Below the pieces are notes generated by a model. That model saw only the letters and a list, made by a program, of their open reading frames with translations, was not told where the DNA came from and did no database searches. A stretch of 54,193 nt of DNA, taken from the NCBI RefSeq assembly GCF_000473085.1, contig NZ_AXBA01000037.1, forward strand, positions 1 to 54,193. The letters are read 5' to 3'. The stretch comes from Azorhizobium doebereinerae UFLA1-100 (GTDB lineage: Bacteria > Pseudomonadota > Alphaproteobacteria > Rhizobiales > Xanthobacteraceae). The position numbers and the translations under genes are program-made. Below are positions 1 through 8,873 of the stretch, in pieces; the first letter of the stretch is position 1, and the number at the start of each line of letters is the position of its first letter.

Positions 1-169
1 TTGCGCAGGCTTCCATCGCCACGATGCAGGGCGGCTGCGCGCTCAACAGCTGGATCAGCTTCGTGCGGGACACCGTTCGGTTGAACAGAACCGCCCCGCC
101 CCGATCCGTGCCGCAAACCTGGAAACTCCGCTTGGCCAGGTCGATCGCAAGGACATGAACATCTGGCAT
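1..169 (-). CDS. IS110-family transposase, N-terminal part, cut by window edge
   Basis: This is the first 56 residues of a DEDD-type transposase/recombinase, which would cut and rejoin the ends of a circular IS110-type element. The protein begins MPDVHVLAIDLAKRSFQVCG, the usual opening of the RuvC-like domain, whose first catalytic Asp lies in AIDLAK. A later segment, IVAMEACA, is also typical. The ATG at 169 is preceded by GGGGAGGAGCAC, a strong ribosome binding site. The gene runs off the left edge, so its completeness cannot be judged. The roughly 80 bp between its start and the next IS remnant probably contain the element's end, but I cannot place the exact border. Confidence 0.8.
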   Translation of the reverse strand, partial: MPDVHVLAIDLAKRSFQVCGTDRGGAVLFNRTVSRTKLIQLLSAQPPCIVAMEACA

Positions 170-249
170 GTGCTCCTCCCCTGAAAGCGCCACCACGGCG
201 CTGCCCGGACACAATACGTGCCCGCTGGAGGGGGCATCCACACCATCAG

Positions 250-794
250 TTCATCCTGCTGGCCGTGGTCGATGGCCTGAAGGGCTTCCCTGAAGCGATT
301 GCCGCGGCCTATCCCGAGACCATCGTGCAGACCTGCATCGTCCACCTGCTGCGCCACAGCATGGAGTTTGCGTCGTGGAAGGACCGGAAAGCCATCGCCG
401 GTGCCCTGAAGACAATTTACGACGCCGTGGACGACAAGGCGGCCGCGGCGGCGTTGACCGCCTTCGAGGTCGGGCCTTGGGGCGAGAAACACGCCGCCAA
501 CGGCAAGGCCTGGCGCCGGGCGTGGCAAGAGGTCATTCAGTTCTTCGTCTTCCCGCGCGAAGTCCGGCGGATCCTTTACACCACGAATGCCATCGAGGCC
601 CTGAACTCCAAGCTGCGCCGGGCAGTCCGCACCAGGGGCATTTCCCCAATGACGAGGCGGCCCTGAAGCTGCTGTTCCTGGTCTTGAACCGGGCGGAGAA
701 AGATTGGAAAATGCCACCGCGCGAATGGATGGCTGCGAAGGCCCAGATGGCCGTCATATTCGGCGAGCGGTTCTCAAAGGCGATCAGCGCCTGA
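250..794 (+). pseudogene. IS256-family (mutator) transposase remnant, 5'-truncated and frameshifted
   Basis: This is the C-terminal part of a DDE transposase of the IS256 family. The reading frame opens without a start around 250 with FILLAVVDGLKGFPEAI and continues through VQTCIVHLLRHS and YTTNAIEALNSKLRRAVRTRG, all family hallmarks. VVDGLKG holds a catalytic Asp and NAIEALN the catalytic Glu. Near 640 the frame breaks: the expected HFPNDEAALKLLFL continues in another frame and ends at 794, while the original frame stops at 666. A single-base loss explains this. The N-terminal half, including the first catalytic Asp, is absent, so the copy is dead. Confidence 0.85.
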
Positions 795-832
795 ATGCGA
801 AACCGCCCCCGCCGAGCACGAAATTCCTGACA

Positions 833-1510
833 GTCCCCCGCCGGCCTCGTGATCATCGTCGGGTACTCGACGGTGTCTTCTGGATTGCCCGAACCGGTGT
901 TCAATGGCGGGATCTGCCCGAGTTTTTTGGCAAATGGTCCTCCGTCTACCGCCAGTTCCGCCGCTGGGCGCTCTCCGGCCTCTGGGATCTGCTGCTCGAA
1001 GTGCTGAACGACACCGAAGGGGTCGGCGAGACGGTTCAGATGATCGACAGCACCGTCATCCGGGCGCACCACTGCGCCGCCGGCGCAAGGGGGACTCCGA
1101 GACAGGGTCTCGGGCGCTCGCGAGGTGGGTTTTCGACCAAAATTCATCTCCGCACCAACGGCGCCGGCCTCCCCGTAGCCGTCGACATCGCGCCGGGCCA
1201 AGCCTCCGACTACACCGGCGCCCTGCCTCTCCTCGGCGCCGATGGGCCAGAGCCGAAGGTCCTTCTGGCCGATCGTGGCTACGATTCCGACCACATCCGA
1301 GAAGAGATGGAGGCTCGCGGCGTCACGTCGATGATCCCGACGCGTCGCAGCCGCAAGGTCCAGATCCCCGTCGACGATTACGTCTATGCCCTGCGAAACA
1401 GGATCGAGCGCTGCTTCGACAAGCTGAAGAACTCCCGCCGTCTCGCGACCCGATACGACAAGACCGCCGAGAGCTACCTCGGCTTCGTCCTCATCGCAGC
1501 CGTCAGGCTA
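833..1510 (+). pseudogene. IS5-family transposase remnant lacking both natural ends
   Basis: This is an IS5-family DDE transposase with a largely intact core. The segments are DHRRVLDGVFWIARTGVQWRDLP, then IDSTVIRAHH with the first catalytic Asp, LLADRGYDSDHI with the second, and NRIERCFDKLKNSRRLATRYDK with the catalytic Glu in the Y-R-E region. The usual first 30 to 40 residues are replaced by sequence joined to the preceding IS256 remnant. The C-terminus runs directly into the IS701 remnant after IAAVRLW, so neither terminal repeat is recognisable. The open frame continues to 1594, but the last part belongs to the junction. Border positions are estimates to within about 15 bp. Confidence 0.8.
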
Positions 1511-2449
1511 TGGACGCACGCGACGAGGTTCCGGTCATGGTGGGCCTGCGCCTGTTTCTGCCGGAGAGCTGGACCAGCGACCCCGACCGCATGAACCGGG
1601 CGCGTGTGCCGGATGCGCGCCAGTCCTATAAGACCAAGCCTGAGATCGCTCTGGAGGAGATCGACCGCATCCGGACGGCAGGCGTGCGCTTCGGCTGTGT
1701 GCTGGCCGACGCCGGCTATGGCCTGAGCGCCCCGTTCCGCCAGGGCCTGAGCGCGCGCGGCCTCATCTGGGCTGTGGGCGTGGGCGCGCGCCAGAAGGTC
1801 TATCCCGCCGGCGTGGCCCTGACCTTCCCCGTGGCGGGGCGGGGACGGCCGCGCAAGACCCCCGTGCCCGACGTGACCTCGCTCTCGGCGGAGAAGACGC
1901 TGGCGAGCGCCCCCTGGCGCACGCTGAGCTGGAGGCGGGGGACCAAGGGCCCGCTCAAGGCCCGCTTTGCCGCCGTGAGGATCATGGTGGCCGACGGACC
2001 GCCCCAGAGGATCGGCGCCATGGGGCAGCAGCATCAGCCGGGGGAAGACGCCTGGCTCATTGGCGAGCAGCGGTCCACTGGCGAGCGGAAATATTATCTC
2101 TCCAACCTTCCCGCCGATACGCCACTCAAGCGCCTGGCCGGCGCGGTGAAGGCGCGGTGGGCCTGCGAGCAGGCGCATCAGCAACTGAAGGAGGAGCTCG
2201 GGCTCGACCACTTCGAGGGCCGATCCTGGGGCGGCCTGCACAGGCACGCCTTGATGACGATGATCGCCTACGCCTTCCTGCAGAACCGTCGCCTGCGTCA
2301 GGCGAGCGGGGGGAAAAAGGATCTCCGGCCCCCCGCCGCAGCCGAACCTGCCAGCGATCCGCCAGGCCATCCTGGATCAGATCTTCACGCCGGACACACT
2401 CAGATGTCCACACTGCAGGGCGCGCCTCAGGCATAAAATGCCAAAGTAG
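1511..2449 (+). pseudogene. IS701-family transposase remnant, 5'-truncated, 3' frameshift
   Basis: This is the C-terminal two thirds of an IS701-family DDE transposase. It starts abruptly at VPVMVGLRLFLPESWTSD and continues with VLADAGYGLSAPFR, which holds a catalytic Asp, KYYLSNLPADTP, and the family signature QLKEELGLDHFEGRSW that holds the catalytic Glu. Past about 2315, in a GGGGGGAAAAA run, the family-like tail (LPAIRQAILDQIF, then RCPHC) continues in another frame to the stop at 2449, while the main frame ends at 2436. It lacks its N-terminus and is fused head-on to an IS5 remnant, so it cannot be functional. The following 2450-2718 interval holds no gene I can support. Confidence 0.85.
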
Positions 2450-2718
2450 TGATAGGGGAGTTGCATGCGAAGGGTGTTCGATGGGGGCGGATTTGACATC
2501 TGCAATGCACTGAAGCTGCGTCTGGCATGATTTATCCGCGCCCGACGATAAGTTGTTTATTGAATTGAAGATCCATACCCCGCCCCTGGGCACCATTTCC
2601 TTTTCCAGATATCTGAAAGCAAAGCTGTTCCGGCGTCTTCCGGCCGCGTGTGGCGCGGAAGAAGGCGCGGGAGGAGACATGCTGTCCTGCTGGACGGTGC
2701 CGCCAAATGGCGGTCCGT

Positions 2719-3945
2719 TCAGTCCCGGCGAGCCTTGGCGGTAGCGCCAGCGCTCTGGCGGTCCGAGCCGGCCACCGTCATCGCCAGCGCGGCGCCGGCC
2801 ATCAGGCCCGCCGCCAGCATGACCGGCAAAGCGTGCCCCAACCCGCCCAACGCGCCCGACACCAACGAGGAAATGCCCCATCCCATGGCGGCCGTCGAGC
2901 CCACCATGCCCAGGATCCAACCTTGCCGTTCCGCCGCCACGCGGTCCGACAGCAGGGTCACGATCGAGGGATAGGCGACGTTCACGGTGATGCCGGCAAT
3001 CAGCGCCACGGCATAGGCCTGATAGATGGAAGTCAGCATCAGGCAAAGCACCATGGTCGCCGCGTTCAAGCCGAGTCCCGCGACGGCCAAGCTGCGCATG
3101 CCGAACCGCTCGGCGAGCGCGGGCTGCACCAGCCCGTTGGAGATGCAGAAGCCGATTCCCATGATGGACATGAAGGCACCCACCTGGGTCAGGCTCATCT
3201 GGAGGCCGGAGGTGCCCATCAGATAGATCGAGACGAACACGAAGAAGCTGCCCCAGGCCACCTGCATCAGCAGGAAGCAGCCGAGGAGGCCGCGCACCGC
3301 CCGGTCGCCCGCCGCGTCTCTGAAACAACGCACGCCTTCCCAAATCGAAATGCTCGACCAGTCGACCTTCCGTCCGGGCTTGTCCGCCTCCCGATAGCTG
3401 GCCAGCAGCAGCACCAGGGCAATCAGCGTCAGCAGCGTGCAGAGGTGCAGCGGCGCCGAAAACGAGATCGTGGACAGCGCCGAGGCTACCACCGGCCCCA
3501 GCACGAAGCCAAGCGAGGAGAACAGCATGCTGTAGCTCAGGAGCCGGGCCTTGTTGCTGCCCATGTCCACCAGCGCCGCTTGCGCCGATGGCTGGGCGCC
3601 CGCGGTCGCGCCGCCGATCAGGCGGCTCAGGAACAGCAGCGGCAGCAGGTGCAGCTCGATCGCGATGCCGGCCAGCAGATTGCCCAGCAGCACGCCCGCC
3701 CCGCACAGCAGCAGCACCGGCCGCCGGCCCCACTGGTCCGACAGGCGCCCCAGCACCGGCGCCATGTACAGCATCATCAGCACATAGACGGCGACCAGCA
3801 GCCCGCTGACGAAATTGCGCAGCGGCAACGCGGCGTCCGGCAGGAACACCAGCGTCGCCGGCTCGATCAGCAGCGGGCCGAGCAGCGGAATGATCACGGT
3901 CGCGCTGATCGAATCGACCAGGATGAGCAGGAAGAGCGCGATCAT
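2719..3945 (-). CDS. MFS transporter coupled to the NRPS gene
   Basis: This is a 408-residue major facilitator superfamily permease with about twelve hydrophobic segments. It has an MFS motif A-like loop (GRLSDQWGRRPVLLL, near residues 66-80) after the second helix and an RLIGGATAGAQPSAQA stretch in the fourth. The ATG at 3945 overlaps the TGA of the NRPS gene as ATGA, so the two are translationally coupled. By context it is the likely exporter of the NRPS product or a self-protection pump. The substrate cannot be read from sequence. The final 20 residues are a charged cytoplasmic tail. The gene is followed by the insertion-sequence graveyard, so nothing further downstream appears to belong to the operon. 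Confidence 0.85.
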   Translation of the reverse strand: MIALFLLILVDSISATVIIPLLGPLLIEPATLVFLPDAALPLRNFVSGLLVAVYVLMMLYMAPVLGRLSDQWGRRPVLLLCGAGVLLGNLLAGIAIELHLLPLLFLSRLIGGATAGAQPSAQAALVDMGSNKARLLSYSMLFSSLGFVLGPVVASALSTISFSAPLHLCTLLTLIALVLLLASYREADKPGRKVDWSSISIWEGVRCFRDAAGDRAVRGLLGCFLLMQVAWGSFFVFVSIYLMGTSGLQMSLTQVGAFMSIMGIGFCISNGLVQPALAERFGMRSLAVAGLGLNAATMVLCLMLTSIYQAYAVALIAGITVNVAYPSIVTLLSDRVAAERQGWILGMVGSTAAMGWGISSLVSGALGGLGHALPVMLAAGLMAGAALAMTVAGSDRQSAGATAKARRD

Positions 3946-6900
3946 GCCTGGCTGGCGACCGGCTCGTGCAGATGGGCTTCAAGGCTGGCACGCATCCGCT
4001 CGGCCAGGCCGCGGATGGTCTCCTCCCGATAATTGAGGGAGGAATACTGGAACCGGATCATCAGCTTGCCATCGTGGATGATGGCTACGAGATACAGCCA
4101 GAAATCGGCGGGGTTGTCGGCGAAGGCGTGGTTCTTGAGGTAGAGCAGATCGTCTTCGGGGGGCTCGAGCACCGCGCCGTGGAAGCTGCTGTCCCAGGTC
4201 TCGCCGAAGAAATTGTACAGGATGCCGACCTTGTCCTGCGCAGCGAGTTCGGTTCCGCGCGGGTGGTAGGCGCGCAGGGCGCCGTGGGCGATGCCGTGCT
4301 GCGGCATGGCGTGGAGCTGCCCGGCCACGTCGGTGAGCCCACCCGCCAGCACGATCGGTGTATGGGTGGTGAACCAGCCGCACAGGCGGGTGGGATCGAC
4401 GTCGGCCACCACTGGCTCCCGGCCGTGGCCGACCACGTGCAGCATCAGGCGGTCCTGCCCCGATGCGTCCACCAAGGCGGCGGCGACGCGCTCATAGGGG
4501 TGGTTGGGCGCCTCATCCAGCATGGGGCTCAGGAGCGTGACGATGTCGCGCTGCCGGGCGCCGGGCTGGTGGCTGTCGGGCGTGAATGTCGGCCCTTGCT
4601 GGTCGAGCCAATAAGGCAACTGCGCCTCGGCCTCCGGGGTCGCCGCGAAGCGGACCAGCCCCTCGACCCAGGACTTGTAGGTGCCGCCCGACGGCGCCAG
4701 CGTCTGGCCGAGATACGCACGCTGCAAATCCGTCACTACCGCGCCCCAGGACAGGCCGTCGGTCACCAGATGATGGCAGATCAGCACCAGGCGCTGCCCC
4801 TGTTCGGTGGTGAACAGGCCTGCGCGCATGATCGGGCCCTGCGCGATGTCGATGGTCTCCTGCATCTGCGCGGCCCGCGCGCCGACTTGCGCCAGCGGGA
4901 TGTCGGCGCACTCCAGCGGCACGTCCACGCCGGCCTCGGCATAGAATTGCTTTCCGTCCTTGAACCGGAGCCGAAGCGCATCGTGGTGCGCCACCAGCGT
5001 CTGCAAGGCGGCCTTCAGCCGCTCGGGCTCCAGCGCGCAGCGGAATGCGGCGGAGACGTTGAACTGCTGCGGCCGCTCCGTCGCCCAGGTGAAGTAGTAG
5101 CGCTGCATGGGGGACAGCGGTACCTCGCCCGTGGCTTCGTCGGCGCGCACGGTCCGGGCGGGCTCCAGATGCTGCACCAGCTCCGCGATGGTGGGCGTGC
5201 GCTGGAGCGCGGTGGGGTCGAGCGGAAGCCCCGCTTCCCGTGCCTTGATGCCAAGCTGTACGGCCAGCAGTGAATCGCCGCCGAGCGCGTAGAAATTGTC
5301 GTGGATGCCGACCGGTTCGTGCTTCAGTACGGCCTGCCAGATGTCCACCAGCGCCGCCTCGGTCTCGGTGCGCGGCGCCACATAGGGCAGCTCGCCCGGC
5401 ATCTGCGCCACATCCGGCCGGGGCAGGGCCTTGCGGTCCACCTTGCCATTGGCGGACAGCGGGATCTGCTCCAGCGCCACGAACACCCGCGGGATCATGT
5501 AGTAGGGCAGGCGATCCTGGAGCGCGGCGCGCATCTGCGCGGCGTCAGGCGCCTTGTCCGACACCACGTAGGCCACCAGGAATTTGCCCTTGCCGTTGGG
5601 CTGCTCCTGCCCGTCCACGAGCGCGGCCTTCACGTCCGGCAACGCCTGGATCGCGCCCTCGATCTCGCCTAGCTCGATGCGGAAGCCGTTGATCTTCACC
5701 TGGAAGTCGGCGCGGCCTAGGAACTCCACCTGGCCGTCCGGCAGCCAGCGGCCGAGGTCGCCGGTGTAATAGATGCGCTCGCTGGTGGCTGGATAGGTGA
5801 CGAAGGCGGCGTCCGTCTTCTCCTGGTCCTTCCAATAGCCGCGGGCCAGGCACACGCCGCCCATGAAGATCCGCCCCGGCATGAAGGGCGGGCAGTGGTT
5901 GAGGCCCGGATCGAGCACGAACATTTTCTGGTTGGGCATCGCCCGGCCGTAGGGGATGGTGGTCCAGATCGGATCCACCGCACCGATGCGATACCAGTTG
6001 GAGATGATCGAGGTCTCGGTCGGGCCGCCGACGCTCCAGATCGCCGCGCCGGGGGCGAGCGGGCGCATGCGCTCCGGCAGGTCGGTGGGGATCTTGTCGC
6101 CGCCCATCATGAACACGCGCATGCTGGGCAACGCTTCGCCCGACTGCACCCACATGTCCACATACATGGGCACGCTGGTCCAGATGGAGGCGCCATGCTG
6201 GCGCGCGATCTCCACCCAGTGCGGCGGCTCCAGGTGGCGGTCTTCGTCCGGTATCACCACGCCGGCACCGGCCGAGAGCATGCCGAAAATGTCGTAGACC
6301 GAAAGATCGAAGGCGAAATCGGAGAGCTGAAGCGACTTGTCGCCCGGGCCGATGCCATGCTGCTCGTTGGCGTTGCGCAGCGTGTTCATGACGCTGAAAT
6401 GGGTCAGCGTCACGCCCTTCGGCTTGCCCGTGGAGCCGGAGGTGAACAGCACGTAGCAGATGTCGCCGATGTCGTTGACCGAGGCGAGGCGGGTGTCCGG
6501 CTCGTCCGCCCATGGCGCGGGGTCGTCCACCGCGAGGGCCGGCCGGCTGAGGCGGTCGATCACGCGCTGCTGGCTCAGCACGATCTCCACGTCGCCTTGC
6601 GCGATCACACTGTCCATGCGCTCGGCCGGCCAGGCGGCATTGATCGGCAGATAGCCGCCGCCCGCCTTCAGGATGGCCATGCAGGCCACTGCCTGCTCCC
6701 AGCCTTTCTCCATCATGACCCCGACCAGCGTGTTGGGCTTCACGCCCCGCCGGCGCAGAGCGTGCGCGATGCGGTTGGTCAGGCGGTCCATCTCGCCATA
6801 GCTGATCACGCGGTCGCGCATCAGCAGCGCGGGTGCCTCCGGTTGGCGGGCTGCCCAATCGGAGAAGGCATCGTGCAGCAATTGCAGGTCGGTGCGCGGG

Positions 6901-8147
6901 GCGGGCGGCGGTGTCCACTCGGTTTCGATCCGCTGCACCTCGGCATCGCTCGCGAGCTTCAACTGCGACAGCGGTGTCTCCGGATGGGCGATCACCTGCT
7001 CAGCGAGCAGCGCCAAATGTGCGGCCAATTGCTCGGCGAAGTCGCGGGTGAACTGCGCCGCGCGATATTGCAGCCGCACGTCCAGCCGCTCGCCCTCGGC
7101 GAAGCAGAGGAACAGGAGGTCGTTCTGGCAATCCACCGTCTCCAGCGGCAACGGCGTGCCCAGGGCGAACGGCCAGAGGGGCTTCGCCCAAGAGACGGAG
7201 ACATTGGGCAGCTGAATGGCCTCCGAGGGCCGCGCCCGGCGCAGGCCCGCAATGACTTCCTGGAACGACAGACGGTCGTGCTCCCGGGTCGCGCGCCGCT
7301 GCTCCTGCACCTGCTGCACGAGCTGGGCGAAGGTGAGGTCCGGCGTGAAGCTGGCGGTGGCGATCAGTGAATTGACGAACGAGCCCATGGAGCGGGCGAA
7401 CGGCTTGCCGCGCAGGTCGGTGGGATAGAGCACCGCCACCATCTCCTGCTCGGTGTAGCGGTGGACCAGGGCTTGGATCAGGGCGAGCGTGGTGATGAAC
7501 GGGCTGACGTTCATCTGCGGCAGGGGGAGCGAGAAATAGAGATTGCCGTCGCTTTCGCCCCGGTAGCTCACGCGCCGTGTCGGCAGGCCGGCATGGAAAT
7601 CGGATTGCGCCAGGGCCTGAGTCCAATAGGCGCGGTCGGCGTCATGTTCTGGGCTTTCCAGATAGGCGCGCTCATGAGCTTCCCAGGCTGCGGGATCGGG
7701 GCCGGGCTGCGGTGCCGGCTGGTCGTGATAGCGCGCGCCGACCTCTTCTAGCAGCAGCTGGATCGAGCCGCCGTCCAGCACCATGTGGCTGCCGTTGATG
7801 ACGAAGATGTCGCCGCACAGCACGAACCGGAACAGCGGGCCGTTCTCCACGTCGAACGGCTGGGTGATCGCCCATTCCCAGCTGTCCGAACGCTCCAGCA
7901 CCCGCGCCGGCGTGTCCCGGATCACCTGGTAAGGCTTGCCGTCCACCTCGTGAATCACCGAGCGCAGGGCGGGTTGGGCGTCGACCGTCTCGCGCAGCGC
8001 CCGCTCCAGCCGGTCGGCATCGACGCCGGGGTTCAGGCGGTAGACGAACGGCACGAAATAGGCCGAGCTGTCCGGGGCGCGCTTGCACTCCAGCCAGATG
8101 CGCTGGGTGACGATGGCAAGCGGAATGGGGGCCATAGCGACGTCCAT
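3942..8147 (-). CDS. Single-module non-ribosomal peptide synthetase, C-A-PCP-E-like
   Basis: This is a 1401-residue synthetase. The condensation domain (about 5-430) has SHMVLDGG near 120, keeping the catalytic second His but with Ser for the first. The adenylation domain (about 455-905) has all core motifs: LFTSGSTGKPKG near 565, FDLSVYD, GGPTE, YYTGDLGRW, and NGKVDRKAL with the catalytic Lys. The carrier domain has LGGDSL near 957. The GGDS form is typical of carriers that precede an epimerase. The last domain (about 1010-1400) resembles epimerization domains (HHLVTDG near 1122, GHGRE, GWFTTHTP), but the usual Glu before GHGRE is Val. There is no thioesterase or reductase domain. The ATG at 8147 fits the domain start. 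An ATG at 8135 with GGACG upstream is an alternative. The product is unknown. Confidence 0.9.
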   Translation of the reverse strand: MDVAMAPIPLAIVTQRIWLECKRAPDSSAYFVPFVYRLNPGVDADRLERALRETVDAQPALRSVIHEVDGKPYQVIRDTPARVLERSDSWEWAITQPFDVENGPLFRFVLCGDIFVINGSHMVLDGGSIQLLLEEVGARYHDQPAPQPGPDPAAWEAHERAYLESPEHDADRAYWTQALAQSDFHAGLPTRRVSYRGESDGNLYFSLPLPQMNVSPFITTLALIQALVHRYTEQEMVAVLYPTDLRGKPFARSMGSFVNSLIATASFTPDLTFAQLVQQVQEQRRATREHDRLSFQEVIAGLRRARPSEAIQLPNVSVSWAKPLWPFALGTPLPLETVDCQNDLLFLCFAEGERLDVRLQYRAAQFTRDFAEQLAAHLALLAEQVIAHPETPLSQLKLASDAEVQRIETEWTPPPAPRTDLQLLHDAFSDWAARQPEAPALLMRDRVISYGEMDRLTNRIAHALRRRGVKPNTLVGVMMEKGWEQAVACMAILKAGGGYLPINAAWPAERMDSVIAQGDVEIVLSQQRVIDRLSRPALAVDDPAPWADEPDTRLASVNDIGDICYVLFTSGSTGKPKGVTLTHFSVMNTLRNANEQHGIGPGDKSLQLSDFAFDLSVYDIFGMLSAGAGVVIPDEDRHLEPPHWVEIARQHGASIWTSVPMYVDMWVQSGEALPSMRVFMMGGDKIPTDLPERMRPLAPGAAIWSVGGPTETSIISNWYRIGAVDPIWTTIPYGRAMPNQKMFVLDPGLNHCPPFMPGRIFMGGVCLARGYWKDQEKTDAAFVTYPATSERIYYTGDLGRWLPDGQVEFLGRADFQVKINGFRIELGEIEGAIQALPDVKAALVDGQEQPNGKGKFLVAYVVSDKAPDAAQMRAALQDRLPYYMIPRVFVALEQIPLSANGKVDRKALPRPDVAQMPGELPYVAPRTETEAALVDIWQAVLKHEPVGIHDNFYALGGDSLLAVQLGIKAREAGLPLDPTALQRTPTIAELVQHLEPARTVRADEATGEVPLSPMQRYYFTWATERPQQFNVSAAFRCALEPERLKAALQTLVAHHDALRLRFKDGKQFYAEAGVDVPLECADIPLAQVGARAAQMQETIDIAQGPIMRAGLFTTEQGQRLVLICHHLVTDGLSWGAVVTDLQRAYLGQTLAPSGGTYKSWVEGLVRFAATPEAEAQLPYWLDQQGPTFTPDSHQPGARQRDIVTLLSPMLDEAPNHPYERVAAALVDASGQDRLMLHVVGHGREPVVADVDPTRLCGWFTTHTPIVLAGGLTDVAGQLHAMPQHGIAHGALRAYHPRGTELAAQDKVGILYNFFGETWDSSFHGAVLEPPEDDLLYLKNHAFADNPADFWLYLVAIIHDGKLMIRFQYSSLNYREETIRGLAERMRASLEAHLHEPVASQA

Positions 8148-8297
8148 CGTGGCGTTACCGATGCTGGCGCGCAGCGCGACCGCGCGGAGTGGATGGAGTG
8201 GGTGAGGCGGAGGTAAGCGGGCCGGATTGAGGCAGGAAATCGGCCGGCTGGCAAGGAGAATGAACCGGCCGTTGCGGGAGAGGCATCGGCGATTTGT

Positions 8298-8311
8298 TTG
8301 CTGGGGAGCAA
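8298..8311. promoter_or_regulatory. Possible Crp/Fnr-type dyad between the NRPS and DGC genes
   Basis: TTGCTGGGGAGCAA is a perfect TTGCT-N4-AGCAA palindrome in the 225-bp divergent spacer between the NRPS start (8147) and the DGC gene (8373). It matches the TTG-N8-CAA layout of the sites near the denitrification genes. No good -10 box lies at class II spacing on either side, so this is a weaker candidate than the others. Confidence 0.35.
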
Positions 8312-8372
8312 GGATGCGCCGCGGAGCCCTGCGCCACTCTGCGCCCTTCCGATAAGGCAGGGGGAAAGTTCG

Positions 8373-8780
8373 ATGGCTACCGATAAACGCACGTTTCCGC
8401 TCGCCTATTCCTGCTCGGGCTGCTCCAGCGCCGCGCAGATGGCGAATTACGTGGCGCTGTGCCTCGATCGCGCGGGCGATGCGGAAATGTCGTGCATCGC
8501 GGGCGTTGGCGGCGACGTGCCTTCGCTGGTCAGGATCGCCACGTCGGGGCGGCCGGTGGTGGCCATCGACGGCTGCCAGTTGCGCTGCGTGCGGCAGAGC
8601 CTGGCGCGTCACGGCGTGACGCCGGCCGTGGACGTGGTGCTGACCGATCTCGGCGTGAAGAAGCGCTTCCATGCGGAGTTCGACGAGGACGAGGCGGTCC
8701 GGGTCTATCGCAGCACGGTCGCCGCATTGCAGGCGCTGCGCCCGGGCACGGCCGGGTCCGGCGAGCGCCAAGACCGCTGA
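8373..8780 (+). CDS. DGC-family putative zinc-binding protein
   Basis: This 135-residue soluble protein belongs to the DGC family, named for its Asp-Gly-Cys motif, here AIDGCQLRCV near residues 69-78. A second cysteine pair, SCSGCSS, lies at 13-19, and a further Cys is in MSCIAG. Together these could bind Zn or an Fe-S cluster. Members are often found near denitrification, Fe-S or redox genes, but no biochemical role is established that I can name. The ATG at 8373 has AGGGGG at 8358-8363. It is transcribed away from the NRPS and leads the accessory group that continues with MIP18 and DUF2249 genes, so a role in NO or metal stress is an inference from context only. Confidence 0.75.
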   Translation: MATDKRTFPLAYSCSGCSSAAQMANYVALCLDRAGDAEMSCIAGVGGDVPSLVRIATSGRPVVAIDGCQLRCVRQSLARHGVTPAVDVVLTDLGVKKRFHAEFDEDEAVRVYRSTVAALQALRPGTAGSGERQDR

Positions 8781-8805
8781 GCCCAGAGGCCTTCGCACGA
8801 TCTGT

Positions 8806-8819
8806 TTGCGTGCCGACAA
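8806..8819 (+). promoter_or_regulatory. Crp/Fnr (NnrR)-type dyad before the MIP18-DUF2249 operon
   Basis: TTGCGTGCCGACAA, flanked as TTTGCG-TGCC-GACAAA, closely resembles the sites at 18551 and 27735, which share the GACAA half. It lies 54 bp before the ATG at 8874. A weak -10 (GAAGAT, 8842-8847) sits at the class II distance. It is a candidate site for the regulator encoded at 17573. Confidence 0.5.
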
Positions 8820-8873
8820 AGAAGGCGGGTCGGACAGACGTGAAGATCGTTGTGTTCACGAGACGACACCCCC

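Noticed and set aside
170-249. Possible IS110 bridge RNA in the 5' non-coding end
   Set aside because: Only about 80 bp remain and the element is cut on both sides. I cannot define a guide structure or boundaries.
2553-2744. Small open frame between the IS701 remnant and the MFS gene
   Set aside because: It has no ribosome binding site or recognisable motif and overlaps the MFS gene end.
2126-3991. Long minus-strand frame across the IS701 remnant and MFS gene
   Set aside because: It is a shifted reading of the MFS gene and its flank with Arg/Ala/Gly-rich sequence and no domain.
8148-8819. N-terminal extension of the NRPS frame past 8147
   Set aside because: It overlaps the divergent DGC gene, lacks a condensation-domain motif, and has no ribosome binding site. 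The domain begins at about residue 5 from the ATG at 8147.
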